A DNA stretch of 45,182 bases. It comes from Lachnospiraceae bacterium NK3A20 (GTDB lineage Bacteria; Bacillota; Clostridia; Lachnospirales; Lachnospiraceae). The notes beneath the pieces were generated by a model, which worked only from the letters and a program-made list of their open reading frames with translations, was not told where the DNA came from and did not search any database. Of the stretch, positions 6,925 through 16,227 are shown one piece after another (position 1 is the stretch's first letter; every line of letters begins with the position of its first letter). The translations under genes were made by a program, and so were the position numbers. The stretch lies in NCBI GenBank assembly GCA_900107575.1, contig FNQX01000029.1, forward strand, positions 1 to 45,182. Direction: 5' to 3'.

Positions 6925-8070
6925 TTAGACATTCTGGGGTGAATTCTGGATGGGATGCTTCTGTTTCTCCTCGAAGATCTTCCGGAGCGACTCGGTATAG
7001 GGCGCCCTGGCGATGCCGTATTCCGTGACAATGCCCGCGATCAGGTCATTGTCCGTCACGTCGAAGGCAGGGTTGTATACCTTGATGTTCTCCGGCGCCA
7101 TACGCTTCTCATACCACATGTCGGTGACTTCCTCGGGTTTCCTCTGCTCGATGGGAATCTCCTCCCCCGTCGCAAGGCTCATGTCGATCGTCGAGGTCGG
7201 TGCGCAGACATAGAACGGCACGTGATAGCGCTGCGCCGCGAGGGCGAGAAGGCTCGTGCCGATCTTGTTCGCCGCATCGCCGTTCGCCGCGACACGATCA
7301 CAGCCCACGAACACCGCCTGCACTCTGCCGGATTTCATGAGAGAGGCGGACATGTTGTCGCACTCGAGCGTGACGTCCATTCCCGCGGACGCGAGCTCGA
7401 ATGCCGTGAGCCTCGCCCCCTGCAGGAGCGGCCTCGTCTCATCGCAGAAGATATGGAAGCCGTATCCTCTCTCCTGTCCCAGATACATCGGCGCCGTCGC
7501 GGTACCATATTTGATCGTCGCGAGCTGCCCCGCGTTGCAGTGGGTGAGAAGGCCGTCTCCGGGTTTTACGAGTGTCAGGCCGTACTCCCCGATTCTCCTC
7601 GAAACCTCCACGTCCTCGTCGCGGATTGCGACGCACTCCCTGTGAAGCCGCTCCTTCACCTCCGCCATCGTCAGAGTTCTGTCCTCTTTCATCGACAGAA
7701 AAACCTGTTCCATGCGGTTCAGCGCCCAGGAGAGATTGACCGCGGTGGGTCTCGAGGAGTTCAGATATGCCTTCTGCCGTTCGAATTCCGCTTCGAGTAT
7801 TGCAAAGTTTCTGTCGTGATTTTCCGGGGTATCATCCACGATTCTGACCGCCTTGGTCAGAAGGTAGATACCAAAGCCTGCCGTCACTCCGATGGCCGGC
7901 GCGCCGCGCACCTGCAGCAGGTAGATCGCGTCCCAGATCTCCTTCGCCGTCGTAAGTAAGATCAGCCTGATCTCTCCCGGAAGGAGCGTCTGATCAATGA
8001 TGCGGATCGCGTTCTGATCGTCCAGAAGCTCCGCGGTTTCGTAGTTTAATATATTGTTCTTCTCTTCCAT
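6925..8070 (-). CDS. mtnA: S-methyl-5-thioribose-1-phosphate isomerase
   Basis: A 381-residue enzyme of the eIF2B-like fold that turns the aldose methylthioribose 1-phosphate (or 5-deoxyribose 1-phosphate) into the ketose. Family motifs are intact: RGAPAIGV (55-62), the catalytic Cys C178 in THCNAGQLATIKYGTA, and the catalytic Asp D258 in GCDRVAANGDAANKIGT. It overlaps the upstream kinase gene by one base (TAATG), so the two are coupled. The kinase that would make its substrate from methylthioribose and the later salvage enzymes are not in the window; a role in recycling 5'-deoxynucleoside by-products of SAM enzymes is therefore also possible. Confidence 0.9.
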   Translation of the reverse strand: MEEKNNILNYETAELLDDQNAIRIIDQTLLPGEIRLILLTTAKEIWDAIYLLQVRGAPAIGVTAGFGIYLLTKAVRIVDDTPENHDRNFAILEAEFERQKAYLNSSRPTAVNLSWALNRMEQVFLSMKEDRTLTMAEVKERLHRECVAIRDEDVEVSRRIGEYGLTLVKPGDGLLTHCNAGQLATIKYGTATAPMYLGQERGYGFHIFCDETRPLLQGARLTAFELASAGMDVTLECDNMSASLMKSGRVQAVFVGCDRVAANGDAANKIGTSLLALAAQRYHVPFYVCAPTSTIDMSLATGEEIPIEQRKPEEVTDMWYEKRMAPENIKVYNPAFDVTDNDLIAGIVTEYGIARAPYTESLRKIFEEKQKHPIQNSPQNV

Positions 8071-8972
8071 TACTTCACATCTCCATTCATTTGCTGCACC
8101 AGCCAGGGAAGCGCCTCCTCGAAGTTGACGCCGTACCAGCGCCGGTTCTCGTCCTCCGCCGTCTTCTGGATGCAGAGCCGGTCATAATCGACAGCCAGCC
8201 GTGCCGCAGTCTCCAGATCCAGCCCTATTGCCAGGGCTCCTACCATGACACTCGCGAAGATGTCACCGGTGCCATGGTAAGCCACCGGAATTCTCTCACC
8301 CGTCACGGAGAAAAATTCATCCGTATCGCGGCGATATGCCAGTGCACCGATATCTGTGCCGCTGTTCGCATACCCCGTCAGAATGACCGATTCCGGGCCG
8401 TGGTCCGCGAGCCTTTTCATAAGGTCCCGGTACTCCGCATCCGTGAAACTCTCCCGGTACGATATGCCGGAAAGGAGGCACGCTTCCGTGAGATTCGGAA
8501 CGATCACATCTGCCCGGGAGGTAAGTCTTCGCATGGCGTCGACGAACGCTTCATCAAAGCCCGCGTACAGCCTGCCGTTGTCCGCCATGGCTGGATCGAC
8601 GAAACGAAGAGCACGCGCCGCATCGCTTCTCTCAGCCTTGCCGTTCATCGCACCTGTCCGATTCTCTGCCCCAGAAGCCGCGCCGAATCTCTCCCAGCAC
8701 TCCGCGACGAGTTCTGTCTGTCTCGCCGACCCGAGATACCCGCTGTAAATGGCATCGAACCGGATGCCTTCCTGTTCCCAGGCCTTCTCTATCCCCGGAA
8801 TATCCTCTGTCAGGTCACGGAACGTGAAGTGTGTGAACGCCGTATGGGTCGACAGAACCGCCGTCGGGAGGACTGCTGTTTCCACACCCATGGCGGAAAT
8901 GATCGGCAGCGCCACGGTCAGGGAGCAGCGCCCCACGCAGGAGATGTCCTGGATTGTCAGTATTCTCTTCAT
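8070..8972 (-). CDS. Pyridoxamine/pyridoxal kinase (PfkB-like)
   Basis: A 300-residue ribokinase-superfamily kinase that phosphorylates vitamin B6 forms to make or salvage pyridoxal phosphate. It begins MKRILTIQDISCVGRCS, typical of the PdxY/PdxK group, and has the anion-hole/catalytic motif YHGTGDIFASVMVGAL in the last third. A charged insert around residues 110-130 (AENRTGAMNGKAERSD) is longer than in most relatives. The start is set by GGAGGGG six bases upstream. It is the first gene of a two-gene unit with mtnA; the functional reason for that pairing is not clear. No strong promoter could be placed upstream. Confidence 0.85.
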   Translation of the reverse strand: MKRILTIQDISCVGRCSLTVALPIISAMGVETAVLPTAVLSTHTAFTHFTFRDLTEDIPGIEKAWEQEGIRFDAIYSGYLGSARQTELVAECWERFGAASGAENRTGAMNGKAERSDAARALRFVDPAMADNGRLYAGFDEAFVDAMRRLTSRADVIVPNLTEACLLSGISYRESFTDAEYRDLMKRLADHGPESVILTGYANSGTDIGALAYRRDTDEFFSVTGERIPVAYHGTGDIFASVMVGALAIGLDLETAARLAVDYDRLCIQKTAEDENRRWYGVNFEEALPWLVQQMNGDVK

Positions 8973-9072
8973 ATGAATCCCCTCCGCGAATTTCTCGTGC
9001 ACACATGCAGATTTTGCTTCGGACTGCACTGAACAGATACGGTATCATTACATATTCCAGGACAGTATACCA

Positions 9073-9109
9073 CGAAAAAACTCCCGCCTGTCCGCAAAGG
9101 ACAGACGGG
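9073..9109 (-). terminator. Rho-independent terminator of the butyrate operon
   Basis: On the minus strand CCCGTCTGTCC / GGACAGGCGGG (11 bp, one U-G pair) around TTTGC is followed by AG and six T. It lies 90 bases past etfA. Confidence 0.9.
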
Positions 9110-9198
9110 AATCTTCACTCTATCGCTATGATGTCAGCGCCCGGAGCCGCTGCGTTTGCAGTCCGCTGCTTCGCAGGGTTTTACTAAACGCATATTGA

Positions 9199-10269
9199 TT
9201 ATGCGCTATGCTTCGCCGCAATAGCAGTCCTCAGCTTCTCTGTGAGGAGAGGAACGACCTTGTTCAGATCACCGACAATTCCATAGTCCGCAACGTCGAA
9301 GATCGGCGCATTCTCATCCTTGTTGATCGCAATGATGATGTCGGAATCTTCCATGCCGGCAACGTGCTGGATGGCACCGGAAATACCGATGGCGAAGTAT
9401 ACGTGAGGGCGAACGGTCTTGCCCGTCTGGCCTACCTGCATTTCCTTCGGCTTCCAGCCCGCATCTACAACGGCACGGGAGCAGGATACATTGCCGTGGA
9501 GAACTTCCGCGAGATCCTCGAGGATCTTGAAGTTCTCGGGAGAGCCGACACCGCGGCCGCCGGATACGAGGATCTTCGCCGCCTGAATGTCGGCAACCTC
9601 GGAAACTTCCTTCACGACTCTGAGGATTTCCGTGTAGCAGCTGTTCGGTACGAGGTCAGCCTTGAAAGCTACCTTCTCCGCCTTGTGCGCCTTGTCAGGT
9701 GCAATCTTCTGCATTACACCGGGACGTACGGTTGCCATCTGCGGTCTGAAATCCGGGCATGCGATGGTCGCGATGGTGTTGCCGCCGAATGCGGGACGGG
9801 TCATGAGGAGTTGCTTATGTCTCTGCTCCTGGCCGGGGATCGCGATGAGCGGGAAGTCGCCGATATCGAGCTTCGTGCAGTCTGCGGTCAGACCCGTGTG
9901 TACCATAGCGGAAACTCTGGGGCCGAGGTCACGGCCGATGGCAGTTGCGCCAACGAGGAGGATCTCAGGCTTGTACTCTTTGATGATCGCGCACATTGCC
10001 TCTGCGTAAGGCTCGGTTCTGTAGTCCTTGAGCTCGGGATCGTCGGCTACGATGACTCTGTCCGCACCGTACTCGCCCAGCTCGTCTACAAGAGCATCGT
10101 CCAGCTGATATCCGAGAAGGATGGCTGTGACGGTCTTGTCGTCGATGTCGTTCGAAAGGTCTCTGGCCTTGCCCAGAAGCTCCAGCGCGATGGGGCTGAG
10201 CTTGCCGTCAACCTGCTGCGCGAAAATTGCTACACCTTTGTATTCTTTGATCTGTTCTGCTGTTAACAT
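9199..10269 (-). CDS. etfA: Electron transfer flavoprotein alpha subunit
   Basis: A 356-residue subunit that, with EtfB, carries electrons from NADH to butyryl-CoA dehydrogenase; in clostridial Bcd-Etf complexes the step is bifurcating and also reduces ferredoxin. The C-terminal FAD-binding domain is clear: [12 protein letters not shown], then [19 protein letters not shown], then [22 protein letters not shown]. No N-terminal ferredoxin domain is present, as in the butyrate-type EtfA. It is the last gene of the operon, 15 bases after etfB. Confidence 0.95.
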   Translation of the reverse strand: MLTAEQIKEYKGVAIFAQQVDGKLSPIALELLGKARDLSNDIDDKTVTAILLGYQLDDALVDELGEYGADRVIVADDPELKDYRTEPYAEAMCAIIKEYKPEILLVGATAIGRDLGPRVSAMVHTGLTADCTKLDIGDFPLIAIPGQEQRHKQLLMTRPAFGGNTIATIACPDFRPQMATVRPGVMQKIAPDKAHKAEKVAFKADLVPNSCYTEILRVVKEVSEVADIQAAKILVSGGRGVGSPENFKILEDLAEVLHGNVSCSRAVVDAGWKPKEMQVGQTGKTVRPHVYFAIGISGAIQHVAGMEDSDIIIAINKDENAPIFDVADYGIVGDLNKVVPLLTEKLRTAIAAKHSA

Positions 10270-10284
10270 CGTTTCCGGTCCTCC

Positions 10285-11076
10285 TTAGATGACGTGCTTC
10301 TCATCGAGCACGTTCAGAATATAGTCAGCTGCCTCTTCCGGGGACTCAGGCTTCACCTGAACGCCCTTGCCCTTGGCAACCTTGTCGGAAGCCTTGGCGA
10401 TGAGGGTAGGAGAACCAACCTTGCCGATATTCTCATCCAGAACATCCTTCAGGTCATTGCGGCCCCATACTGTGACTTCCTTCTGGAAAGCATCGAAGAT
10501 TCCGCCGGGTGTCATGTATCTGGGTGTGTTCAGCTCGGACAGGCAGGTAACGAGTGCCGGGAGCTTCGCTCTCACGATGTGGTAGCCATCGTCATACTGA
10601 CGCTTGACGGTAACGGTCTTCGCTTCCGGATCCACCTGCATGTCTTCGCAGTAGGAAATGAGCGGAATGCCGAGGTGCTGGGAGATCTGCGGACCAACCT
10701 GCGCGGTATCGCCGTCGATCGCCTGGCGTCCCGTGAGGATGAGGTCATACTCGAGATTTCTCAGTGCACCCGCGATGGTCTGGGAGGTTGCCCAGGTATC
10801 TGCGCCGCCTAGGACACGATCCGTAACGAGAATGCCCTTGTCCGCGCCCATGGCGAACGCCTCACGCAGAACAGCCTCTGCCTTGGGAAGACCCATGGTG
10901 AGAACGGTTACTTCCGCGCCGAACTCATCCTTGAGCTTCAATGCCGCCTCCAGAGCGGACTTGTCGTCCGGGTTCATGATGGCGAGCATGGCAGCCCGAT
11001 CCAGCGTTCCATCGGGTTTGAATTTAACGCCGCCCTTGGTATCAGGGACCTGCTTCACACAAACTACTACTTTCAT
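10285..11076 (-). CDS. etfB: Electron transfer flavoprotein beta subunit
   Basis: A 263-residue partner of EtfA. It starts MKVVVCVKQVPDTKGGVKF and has the flavin-binding motif GRQAIDGDTAQVGPQIS typical of Etfs that hold a second FAD in the beta subunit, as in the bifurcating clostridial enzymes. It lies 37 bases after bcd and 15 bases before etfA, the standard butyrate order. Bifurcation itself is inferred from family and context. Confidence 0.95.
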   Translation of the reverse strand: MKVVVCVKQVPDTKGGVKFKPDGTLDRAAMLAIMNPDDKSALEAALKLKDEFGAEVTVLTMGLPKAEAVLREAFAMGADKGILVTDRVLGGADTWATSQTIAGALRNLEYDLILTGRQAIDGDTAQVGPQISQHLGIPLISYCEDMQVDPEAKTVTVKRQYDDGYHIVRAKLPALVTCLSELNTPRYMTPGGIFDAFQKEVTVWGRNDLKDVLDENIGKVGSPTLIAKASDKVAKGKGVQVKPESPEEAADYILNVLDEKHVI

Positions 11077-11113
11077 CTGTTATTCTCCTTGTTCAATCTC
11101 TATCCAGCCGCGA

Positions 11114-12289
11114 TTACTTCAGTAACGATCCGGAAATAACCATGCGCTGTACCTCGGATGTGCCCTCGTAGATCTCCGTGATCTTGGCGTCACGCATCAT
11201 ACGCTCGACCTCGTACTCTCTGATGTAGCCGTAGCCGCCCATCAGCTGTACGCACTTCGTCGTCACATCCATGGCTGTCTCTGCCGCGAAGAGCTTCGCC
11301 TTTGCAGCCTCGACGGAGAATCTCTTCTTCACGTCGGATCTGGCTTCCTGCTTCGCGCATGCCGCCTTGTAAACAAGGAGCTGTGCTGCCTCAATCTCGG
11401 TTGCGAGATTAGCCAGCTGGAACTGTGTGTTCTGGAACTTGGCAAGAGCGCGGCCGAACTGTTTCCTCTCCTTGACATAGTCGAGGGTTCTCTGGAACGC
11501 GCCTTCCGCAAGGCCGAGCGCCTGTGCCGCGATACCGATACGGCCGCCGTCCAGGGTGTGCATGGCAATCGGGAAGCCCTTGCCTCTCTGTCCGAGCTGA
11601 TTCTCTGCAGGAATCTTCGCGTCCTGGAAGATCAGTTCGTAAGTAGAGGAACCGCGGATACCCATCTTGTTCTCCTTCGTGCCGAAGGTGAAGCCGGGCG
11701 TATCCTTGTCCACGATGAATGCGGTGAACTTCTTCGATTTCCTGCCTCTTGCGTCCTCTACGATGTCGGTGTAAGCAATGATGATGTAGACATCCGCTTC
11801 CTTGCCGTTCGTGATGAAGCACTTGGAGCCGTTGAGTGTCCAGTAAGTTCCGTCCTCAGACAGAACCGCCTTGGTCTGTACACCCTGTGCGTCGGTGCCG
11901 GCGCCGGGCTCTGTCAGACCGAAAGCACCGAGCTTCCTGCCGGACGCCAGTTCGGGAAGGTATTTCTGTTTCTGTTCTTCTGTACCGAAAGTCAGGATCG
12001 GATCCATGCACAGAGAGCTGTGTGCGGACAGTACAACCGAAGTTGTGCCGCAGACCTTGGCGAGCTCCTCGACTGCCATGACATAAGTCAGCACGTCGCA
12101 ACCCTGGCCGCCGTATTCCTTCGGGATCGGAATGCCCATGAAACCGTTCTTCGCCATCTTATCTACGGTCTCTCTGGGGAATCTCTCTTCCTCGTCAACC
12201 TCGATCGCGAGCGGCTTTACCTCTGTCTCCGCAAAGTCCCTGAAGAGGGATCTTGCCATCTCATGTGCCTGATCAAGCTGAAAATCCAT
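11114..12289 (-). CDS. bcd: Butyryl-CoA dehydrogenase
   Basis: A 391-residue acyl-CoA dehydrogenase with FAD that reduces crotonyl-CoA to butyryl-CoA using electrons from EtfAB. Starts MDFQLDQAHEMARSLFRDFA; contains AFGLTEPGAGTDAQG and FITNGKEADVYI of the FAD/substrate site; the catalytic base is E375 in IYEGTSEVQRMV. Seventeen in-frame codons before the chosen ATG overlap the AAAGGAGA site and are not used. A GC-rich inverted repeat lies in the 129-base gap after hbd. Confidence 0.95.
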   Translation of the reverse strand: MDFQLDQAHEMARSLFRDFAETEVKPLAIEVDEEERFPRETVDKMAKNGFMGIPIPKEYGGQGCDVLTYVMAVEELAKVCGTTSVVLSAHSSLCMDPILTFGTEEQKQKYLPELASGRKLGAFGLTEPGAGTDAQGVQTKAVLSEDGTYWTLNGSKCFITNGKEADVYIIIAYTDIVEDARGRKSKKFTAFIVDKDTPGFTFGTKENKMGIRGSSTYELIFQDAKIPAENQLGQRGKGFPIAMHTLDGGRIGIAAQALGLAEGAFQRTLDYVKERKQFGRALAKFQNTQFQLANLATEIEAAQLLVYKAACAKQEARSDVKKRFSVEAAKAKLFAAETAMDVTTKCVQLMGGYGYIREYEVERMMRDAKITEIYEGTSEVQRMVISGSLLK

Positions 12290-12314
12290 GATATTATCTC
12301 CTTTTATCGTCCGT

Positions 12315-12356
12315 CCGCGGCGGTGTGATGCCTGTCTCACTCGAGTGCCGCCGCGG
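12315..12356. other. GC-rich inverted repeat between hbd and bcd
   Basis: CCGCGGCGG (12315-12323) and CCGCCGCGG (12348-12356) pair as a perfect 9-bp stem, with a CACTCGAGTG palindrome inside. There is no T-run, so it is more likely a message-processing or stabilising structure, or a pause before bcd, than a terminator. Confidence 0.5.
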
Positions 12357-12418
12357 CGGGAACTATAATGGTTACGGCCCGCCTTATATTTTCACGCGAA
12401 AACATAAGGCTCTCCGGA

Positions 12419-13300
12419 TCAGACGAGCTGATCTACCGGTGTCTTCGTGCGGTCTGCATTGTAAACGTAGAAGCCGCGGCCTGTCTTCACGCCAAGGTGA
12501 CCTGCGCGGACCATCTTGCGAAGGAGCGGGCTCGCCGCGTACTTGTTATCGTGCGTGTCGTTGAAGATGACGTCCATGATGGCCAGAACGACATCCAGAC
12601 CGATGTAGTCGCCCAGCTCGAGCGGTCCCATCGGGTGGTTGCAGCCAAGCTTCATGGCTGTGTCGATGCCCTCGATATCGGAGGTGCCGGTGTAGTAAAC
12701 GTTGATGCCCTCGTTGATCATCGGAACGAGAATTCTGTTAACAACGAAGCCTGCTGCCTCATTCACCTGTACGGGAGTCTTGCCGATGGCCTCGGAGATC
12801 TCCTTGATCTTCTCAACGGTCTCCCTGGGTGTGTTGGCACCGGAGATGACCTCAACGAGCTTCATGACAGGAGCGGGATTGAAGAAGTGCATGCCGACAA
12901 CCGGCTTTGCAAGGCCGTTTCCGATCTCTGTGATGGACAGGGAAGAGGTGTTGGATGCGAATACACAGTCAGGGTTCTTGACGATGTTGTCCTGCAGATC
13001 CCGGAAGGTACTCTTCTTCAGATCCATTCTCTCGAGAACCGCCTCAACGACGAGGTCGGGATCGGTCGCCTGAGAATTCAGACCAGTCTGTACCTTCGCG
13101 AGGATCTCATCCTCCTTCGCCTGCTCCATCTTGCCCTTGGTAACCTGACGATCGAGCTGTTTCCTGATCTTGCCCTTGCCGCCATCTGCGAATTCCTGCT
13201 TGATATCGCAGAGATAAACCTTCTCTACCGCATCACACTGAGCGAAAGCCTGTGCGATTCCGGATCCCATGGTGCCGGCGCCGATAACTGCTACCTTCAT
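12419..13300 (-). CDS. hbd: 3-hydroxybutyryl-CoA dehydrogenase
   Basis: A 293-residue NAD(P)H enzyme that reduces acetoacetyl-CoA to 3-hydroxybutyryl-CoA. Rossmann motif GAGTMGSGIAQAFA near the N-terminus; NTSSLSITEI and GMHFFNPAPVMKLVEVI contain the conserved Ser, catalytic His and Asn; the C-terminal domain has NHPMGPLELGDYIGLDV. The start MKVAVIGAG is set by GGAGG eight bases upstream. It lies 112 bases after crt, a gap that holds an imperfect 12-bp hairpin (about 13371-13404). Confidence 0.95.
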   Translation of the reverse strand: MKVAVIGAGTMGSGIAQAFAQCDAVEKVYLCDIKQEFADGGKGKIRKQLDRQVTKGKMEQAKEDEILAKVQTGLNSQATDPDLVVEAVLERMDLKKSTFRDLQDNIVKNPDCVFASNTSSLSITEIGNGLAKPVVGMHFFNPAPVMKLVEVISGANTPRETVEKIKEISEAIGKTPVQVNEAAGFVVNRILVPMINEGINVYYTGTSDIEGIDTAMKLGCNHPMGPLELGDYIGLDVVLAIMDVIFNDTHDNKYAASPLLRKMVRAGHLGVKTGRGFYVYNADRTKTPVDQLV

Positions 13301-13412
13301 TGTGTTTTCCTCCATTAAAGTTCTGCGTTCTCACGCTTTATTCATGATAAAGTGCCCGGAGACAAGAGAAGATCTCCCTCTCTGTTCTCCAGACACCTTT
13401 GTCACCATAATG

Positions 13413-14210
13413 CTAACGATTCTGGAAAGCGACGTGTTTCACCTTCTTCGGGTCATCCTTCTTGCGGAGGAAATTCGCCATGCCTTCCTTCTGATCCTCG
13501 GACTCGAAGCAATCGCCGAAGAGCTTCTCTTCCACTGCTGCCGCCTCAGCCATTGTCGCCTTTGTCAGGCCTTCGTTGATGGCCTTCTTGCAGTTCCTGA
13601 CAGCGATCGGAGCATTGCCTGCGATCGTTGCCGCGATCTTCTTCGCAGTAGGCAGCAGTTCTTCCTGCGGTACAACCTGGTTCACGAGACCAATGCGCAG
13701 CGCCTCATCCGCCTTGATGTTGCGCGCCGTGTAGATGATCTGTTTCGCCATGCCGGGTCCGATGAGTCTTGCCAGTCTCTGAGTGCCGCCGAAGCCCGGT
13801 GTGATGCCAAGGCCTGTCTCGGGCTGACCGAACACCGCGTTCTCTGCCGCGATGCGGAAATCGCAGGACATCGCAATCTCATTGCCACCGCCGAGTGCGA
13901 AGCCGTTGATGGCTGCGATGACGGGAATCGGGAAATTCTCGATCTCGAGGAAGAGATCATTTCCCTTCTTGCCGAAGGCTTCGCCTTCCGCCTTGCTCAG
14001 TGAGGACATCTCTCCGATATCCGCACCGGCAACGAAAGACTTGTCTCCCGCACCAGTCAGGACAAGGCATCTCACTGCCTGTGTGTCAACAGCCTCGAAC
14101 GCTGCCTTGATGTCGTCCAGCACCTCGGAATTGAGCGCATTCAGCGCCTGCGGACGATTGATCGTGATAACGCCGACAGCGCCGTCAACTGTATAATCTA
14201 CAAAACCCAT
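13413..14210 (-). CDS. crt: Crotonase (3-hydroxybutyryl-CoA dehydratase)
   Basis: A 265-residue enoyl-CoA hydratase that dehydrates 3-hydroxybutyryl-CoA to crotonyl-CoA. The two catalytic Glu are present: E111 in NGFALGGGNEIAMSCD and E131 in GQPETGLGITPGFGGTQRL; the oxyanion-hole segment FVAGADIGEM is at 59-68. It follows the operon thiolase by 30 bases. Confidence 0.95.
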   Translation of the reverse strand: MGFVDYTVDGAVGVITINRPQALNALNSEVLDDIKAAFEAVDTQAVRCLVLTGAGDKSFVAGADIGEMSSLSKAEGEAFGKKGNDLFLEIENFPIPVIAAINGFALGGGNEIAMSCDFRIAAENAVFGQPETGLGITPGFGGTQRLARLIGPGMAKQIIYTARNIKADEALRIGLVNQVVPQEELLPTAKKIAATIAGNAPIAVRNCKKAINEGLTKATMAEAAAVEEKLFGDCFESEDQKEGMANFLRKKDDPKKVKHVAFQNR

Positions 14211-14240
14211 AAGATATACCTCCCCGTTTATGCTATGAAG

Positions 14241-15425
14241 TTAAGCTTCGTATCTTTCGACAACGGTTGCGCAGCCCATGCCGCCGCCGATGCAGAGGGT
14301 AGCAAGACCTCTCTTGGAGTCCCTCTTCTGCATCTCATAGAGCAGAGTGGTCAGGATTCTGGCACCGGAAGCACCTACGGGATGTCCGATGGCAATAGCG
14401 CCGCCGTTCACGTTGAGCTTGTTCATATCGAAGCCGAGCTCTTTGCCTACCGCTACGGACTGGGCACCGAATGCCTCGTTCGCTTCGTACAGATCGAAAT
14501 CGTCAATCGTAAGTCCGGTCTTGTCGAGCACCTTTCTCGTTGCAACTACCGGACCGACACCCATGATCGAAGGATCTACGCCGCCGAGCGCACCGGCTAC
14601 CCATACAGCCATTGGCTTCACGCCAAGCTCTTTTGCCTTGGACTCTGTCATGACGACGATGGCAGCAGCGCCATCATTGATGCCGGAAGCGTTGCCGGCG
14701 GTTGTCACGCCGCCCTCATTGATGGTGCGCAGCTTTGCGATGTCTGCTGCGGTCTGCGGACCACGGGGACCCTCATCCTGATCGAAGACGATGGTCTGTT
14801 TCTTCTGTTTGATCTCAACGGGAACGATCTCGTCCTTGAACTTGCCTTCCTCGATGGCCTTTGCGCACTTGGTCTGGGAGTTCGCCGCAAACTCGTCGAT
14901 CTCTTCACGGGTCAGGTTCCACTTCTTCGCTACGTTGTCGGCAGTCTGGATCATGTGGTAGTTGTTGAACGCATCCCAGAGGGCATCGTTGACCATGCAG
15001 TCAACCAGCGTGCCGTTGTTCATTCTGTAACCGAAACGTGCCTTCGGCAGAGCAAACGGGGCCATGGACATGTTCTCCATGCCGCCGGCTACTACGACAT
15101 CAGCCTCACCGGCCTTGATGATGTCAGCCGCAAGGTTTACCGCGTACAGACCGGAGCCGCATACGACGTTCAGTGTCACAGCGGGAGTCGTCACAGGAAG
15201 ACCCGCGTTCACAGATGCCTGTCTTGCGACGTTCTGTCCCTGTGCCGCCTGCAGAACGCAGCCCATGAATACCTGATCAACATCCTCAGGCTTGATGCCT
15301 GCACGGTTTACAGCCTCTCTGATCACGATCTCGCCGAGCTTGGCAGCGGGCGTTGTAGAAAGGGCGCCTCCCATCTTGCCGACAGCAGTACGTACAGCAC
15401 TTGCGATAACAATTCTTTCTGCCAT
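14241..15425 (-). CDS. thlA: Acetyl-CoA acetyltransferase (thiolase) of the butyrate operon
   Basis: A 394-residue thiolase, the first step of butyrate formation. Catalytic residues: C89 in LNVVCGSG, the His in [17 protein letters not shown] and the second Cys in LCIGGGMG. The start [16 protein letters not shown] is set by GGAGG eight bases upstream. It is the first gene of the minus-strand operon thlA-crt-hbd-bcd-etfB-etfA, about 105 bases from the predicted transcription start. The operon has no butyrate kinase or butyryl-CoA:acetate CoA-transferase gene, so the last step to butyrate is encoded elsewhere. Confidence 0.95.
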   Translation of the reverse strand: MAERIVIASAVRTAVGKMGGALSTTPAAKLGEIVIREAVNRAGIKPEDVDQVFMGCVLQAAQGQNVARQASVNAGLPVTTPAVTLNVVCGSGLYAVNLAADIIKAGEADVVVAGGMENMSMAPFALPKARFGYRMNNGTLVDCMVNDALWDAFNNYHMIQTADNVAKKWNLTREEIDEFAANSQTKCAKAIEEGKFKDEIVPVEIKQKKQTIVFDQDEGPRGPQTAADIAKLRTINEGGVTTAGNASGINDGAAAIVVMTESKAKELGVKPMAVWVAGALGGVDPSIMGVGPVVATRKVLDKTGLTIDDFDLYEANEAFGAQSVAVGKELGFDMNKLNVNGGAIAIGHPVGASGARILTTLLYEMQKRDSKRGLATLCIGGGMGCATVVERYEA

Positions 15426-15510
15426 AGTAGAAACCTCCGTTTTCCTTTGCATGATTTGCATTGTTCGTATTCCATAGACGTGAAAAATTTACATCAGCAC
15501 ATTTCGTACT

Positions 15511-15528
15511 TTGTTAAATTTTTATCAC
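15511..15528. promoter_or_regulatory. Rex-like operator at the butyrate operon
   Basis: TTGTTAAATTTTTATCAC matches the Rex pattern TTGTTAA-N4-TTAACAA at 12 of 14 defined positions. It covers the predicted transcription start, just downstream of the -10. Rex is an NADH-released repressor known to control butyrate genes in clostridia, so the position and context fit; binding is inferred. Confidence 0.5.
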
Positions 15529-15536
15529 AGTTATTG

Positions 15537-15565
15537 ATTATAGCATAAGGGCCATACCTTTTCAA
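15537..15565 (-). promoter_or_regulatory. Promoter of the butyrate operon
   Basis: On the minus strand TTGAAA (15565-15560), 17 bases, TATAAT (15542-15537). The -35 hexamer lies in one arm of the hairpin at 15550-15591. Confidence 0.8.
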
Positions 15566-15591
15566 TGTTAAAACCTTGAAAAAGTATGGCC
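15550..15591. terminator. Long hairpin downstream of hpf, overlapping the butyrate promoter
   Basis: GGCCATACCTTTTCAA / TTGAAAAAGTATGGCC pair over 15 of 16 positions with a 10-base loop. Six T follow on the plus strand (15594-15599) and only CTTATG on the minus strand. Since hpf reads on the minus strand toward it, it probably forms the 3' end of the hpf message, though the T-run favours the opposite direction. Confidence 0.5.
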
Positions 15592-15620
15592 TGTTTTTTA
15601 TGGAAACTGATCAGCGTAAG

Positions 15621-16148
15621 TCAGATATCCGGCTCGATCAGTCCGTATGTATTGCCTTTTCTCTTGTAAACGATGTTGATCTGCTCCGTCTCGGCATTGC
15701 AGAAAACGTAGAAATTGTGACCCAACAGTTCCATCTGCACGCAGGCATCCTCCGGGTACATCGGCTTCATGTCGAACTGTTTCTTGCGGACAATCTTGAT
15801 GTCCTCATCGCTCATGTAGTCCCTGTCGATGTATTCCTGGCGGAACGTCCCTGCCGCCTGGTGGCGGTCCACAATCTTGTTCTTATATTTTTTGAGCTGC
15901 CGCTCGATGACCTCTTCGACGAGGTCCAGAGACACGTACATGTCGTTGGAGACCTGTTCACTGCGAATCACCGTGTCCCGGATCGGGATTGTGACCTCGA
16001 TTTTGTGGCGGTCCTTGTTGACCTCCAGTGTCACGTGCGCCTCGGTGTCCGCTTGGAAGAATCTCTCGAGTCTTCCGAGCTTGTCCCGGATCGCCGTATC
16101 GAGCGCCGGCGTCACTTCGATGTTCTTGCCGACAATAATATATTTCAT
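15621..16148 (-). CDS. hpf: Long-form ribosome hibernation promoting factor
   Basis: A 175-residue protein that pairs 70S ribosomes into inactive 100S dimers in stationary phase. The N-terminal S30AE domain (MKYIIVGKNIEVTPALDTAI to about residue 100, basic end KKYKNKIVDRH) binds the 30S subunit; the C-terminal domain (about 115-175, VRKKQFDMKPMYPEDACVQMELLGHNFYVF) is the dimerisation domain of the long form. The start is set by AGAAGG; ten in-frame codons upstream are unlikely. It is a single gene with a possible -10 TATACT at 16220-16215. Confidence 0.93.
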   Translation of the reverse strand: MKYIIVGKNIEVTPALDTAIRDKLGRLERFFQADTEAHVTLEVNKDRHKIEVTIPIRDTVIRSEQVSNDMYVSLDLVEEVIERQLKKYKNKIVDRHQAAGTFRQEYIDRDYMSDEDIKIVRKKQFDMKPMYPEDACVQMELLGHNFYVFCNAETEQINIVYKRKGNTYGLIEPDI

Positions 16149-16193
16149 ACAGCCTTCTTTCCGCCGCACCCCAATCATGCAGCAAGGTTATTC

Positions 16194-16220
16194 CCGGACT
16201 GTCCGGTTAAGACCAGTATA
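16194..16220 (-). promoter_or_regulatory. Possible hpf -10 and adjacent palindrome
   Basis: TATACT (16220-16215, minus strand) is a reasonable -10 but lacks a clear -35. Just downstream is a perfect palindrome CCGGAC-T-GTCCGG (16194-16206), too tight for a hairpin loop and so more like a protein site. Confidence 0.3.
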
Positions 16221-16227
16221 ACATATA

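Noticed and set aside
12368-13318. A 316-codon plus-strand open frame across hbd
   Set aside because: Shadow frame with no domain; hbd on the other strand is certain.
14235-15548. A 437-codon plus-strand open frame across the operon thiolase
   Set aside because: Shadow of thlA; the minus-strand thiolase has all catalytic motifs and a ribosome site.
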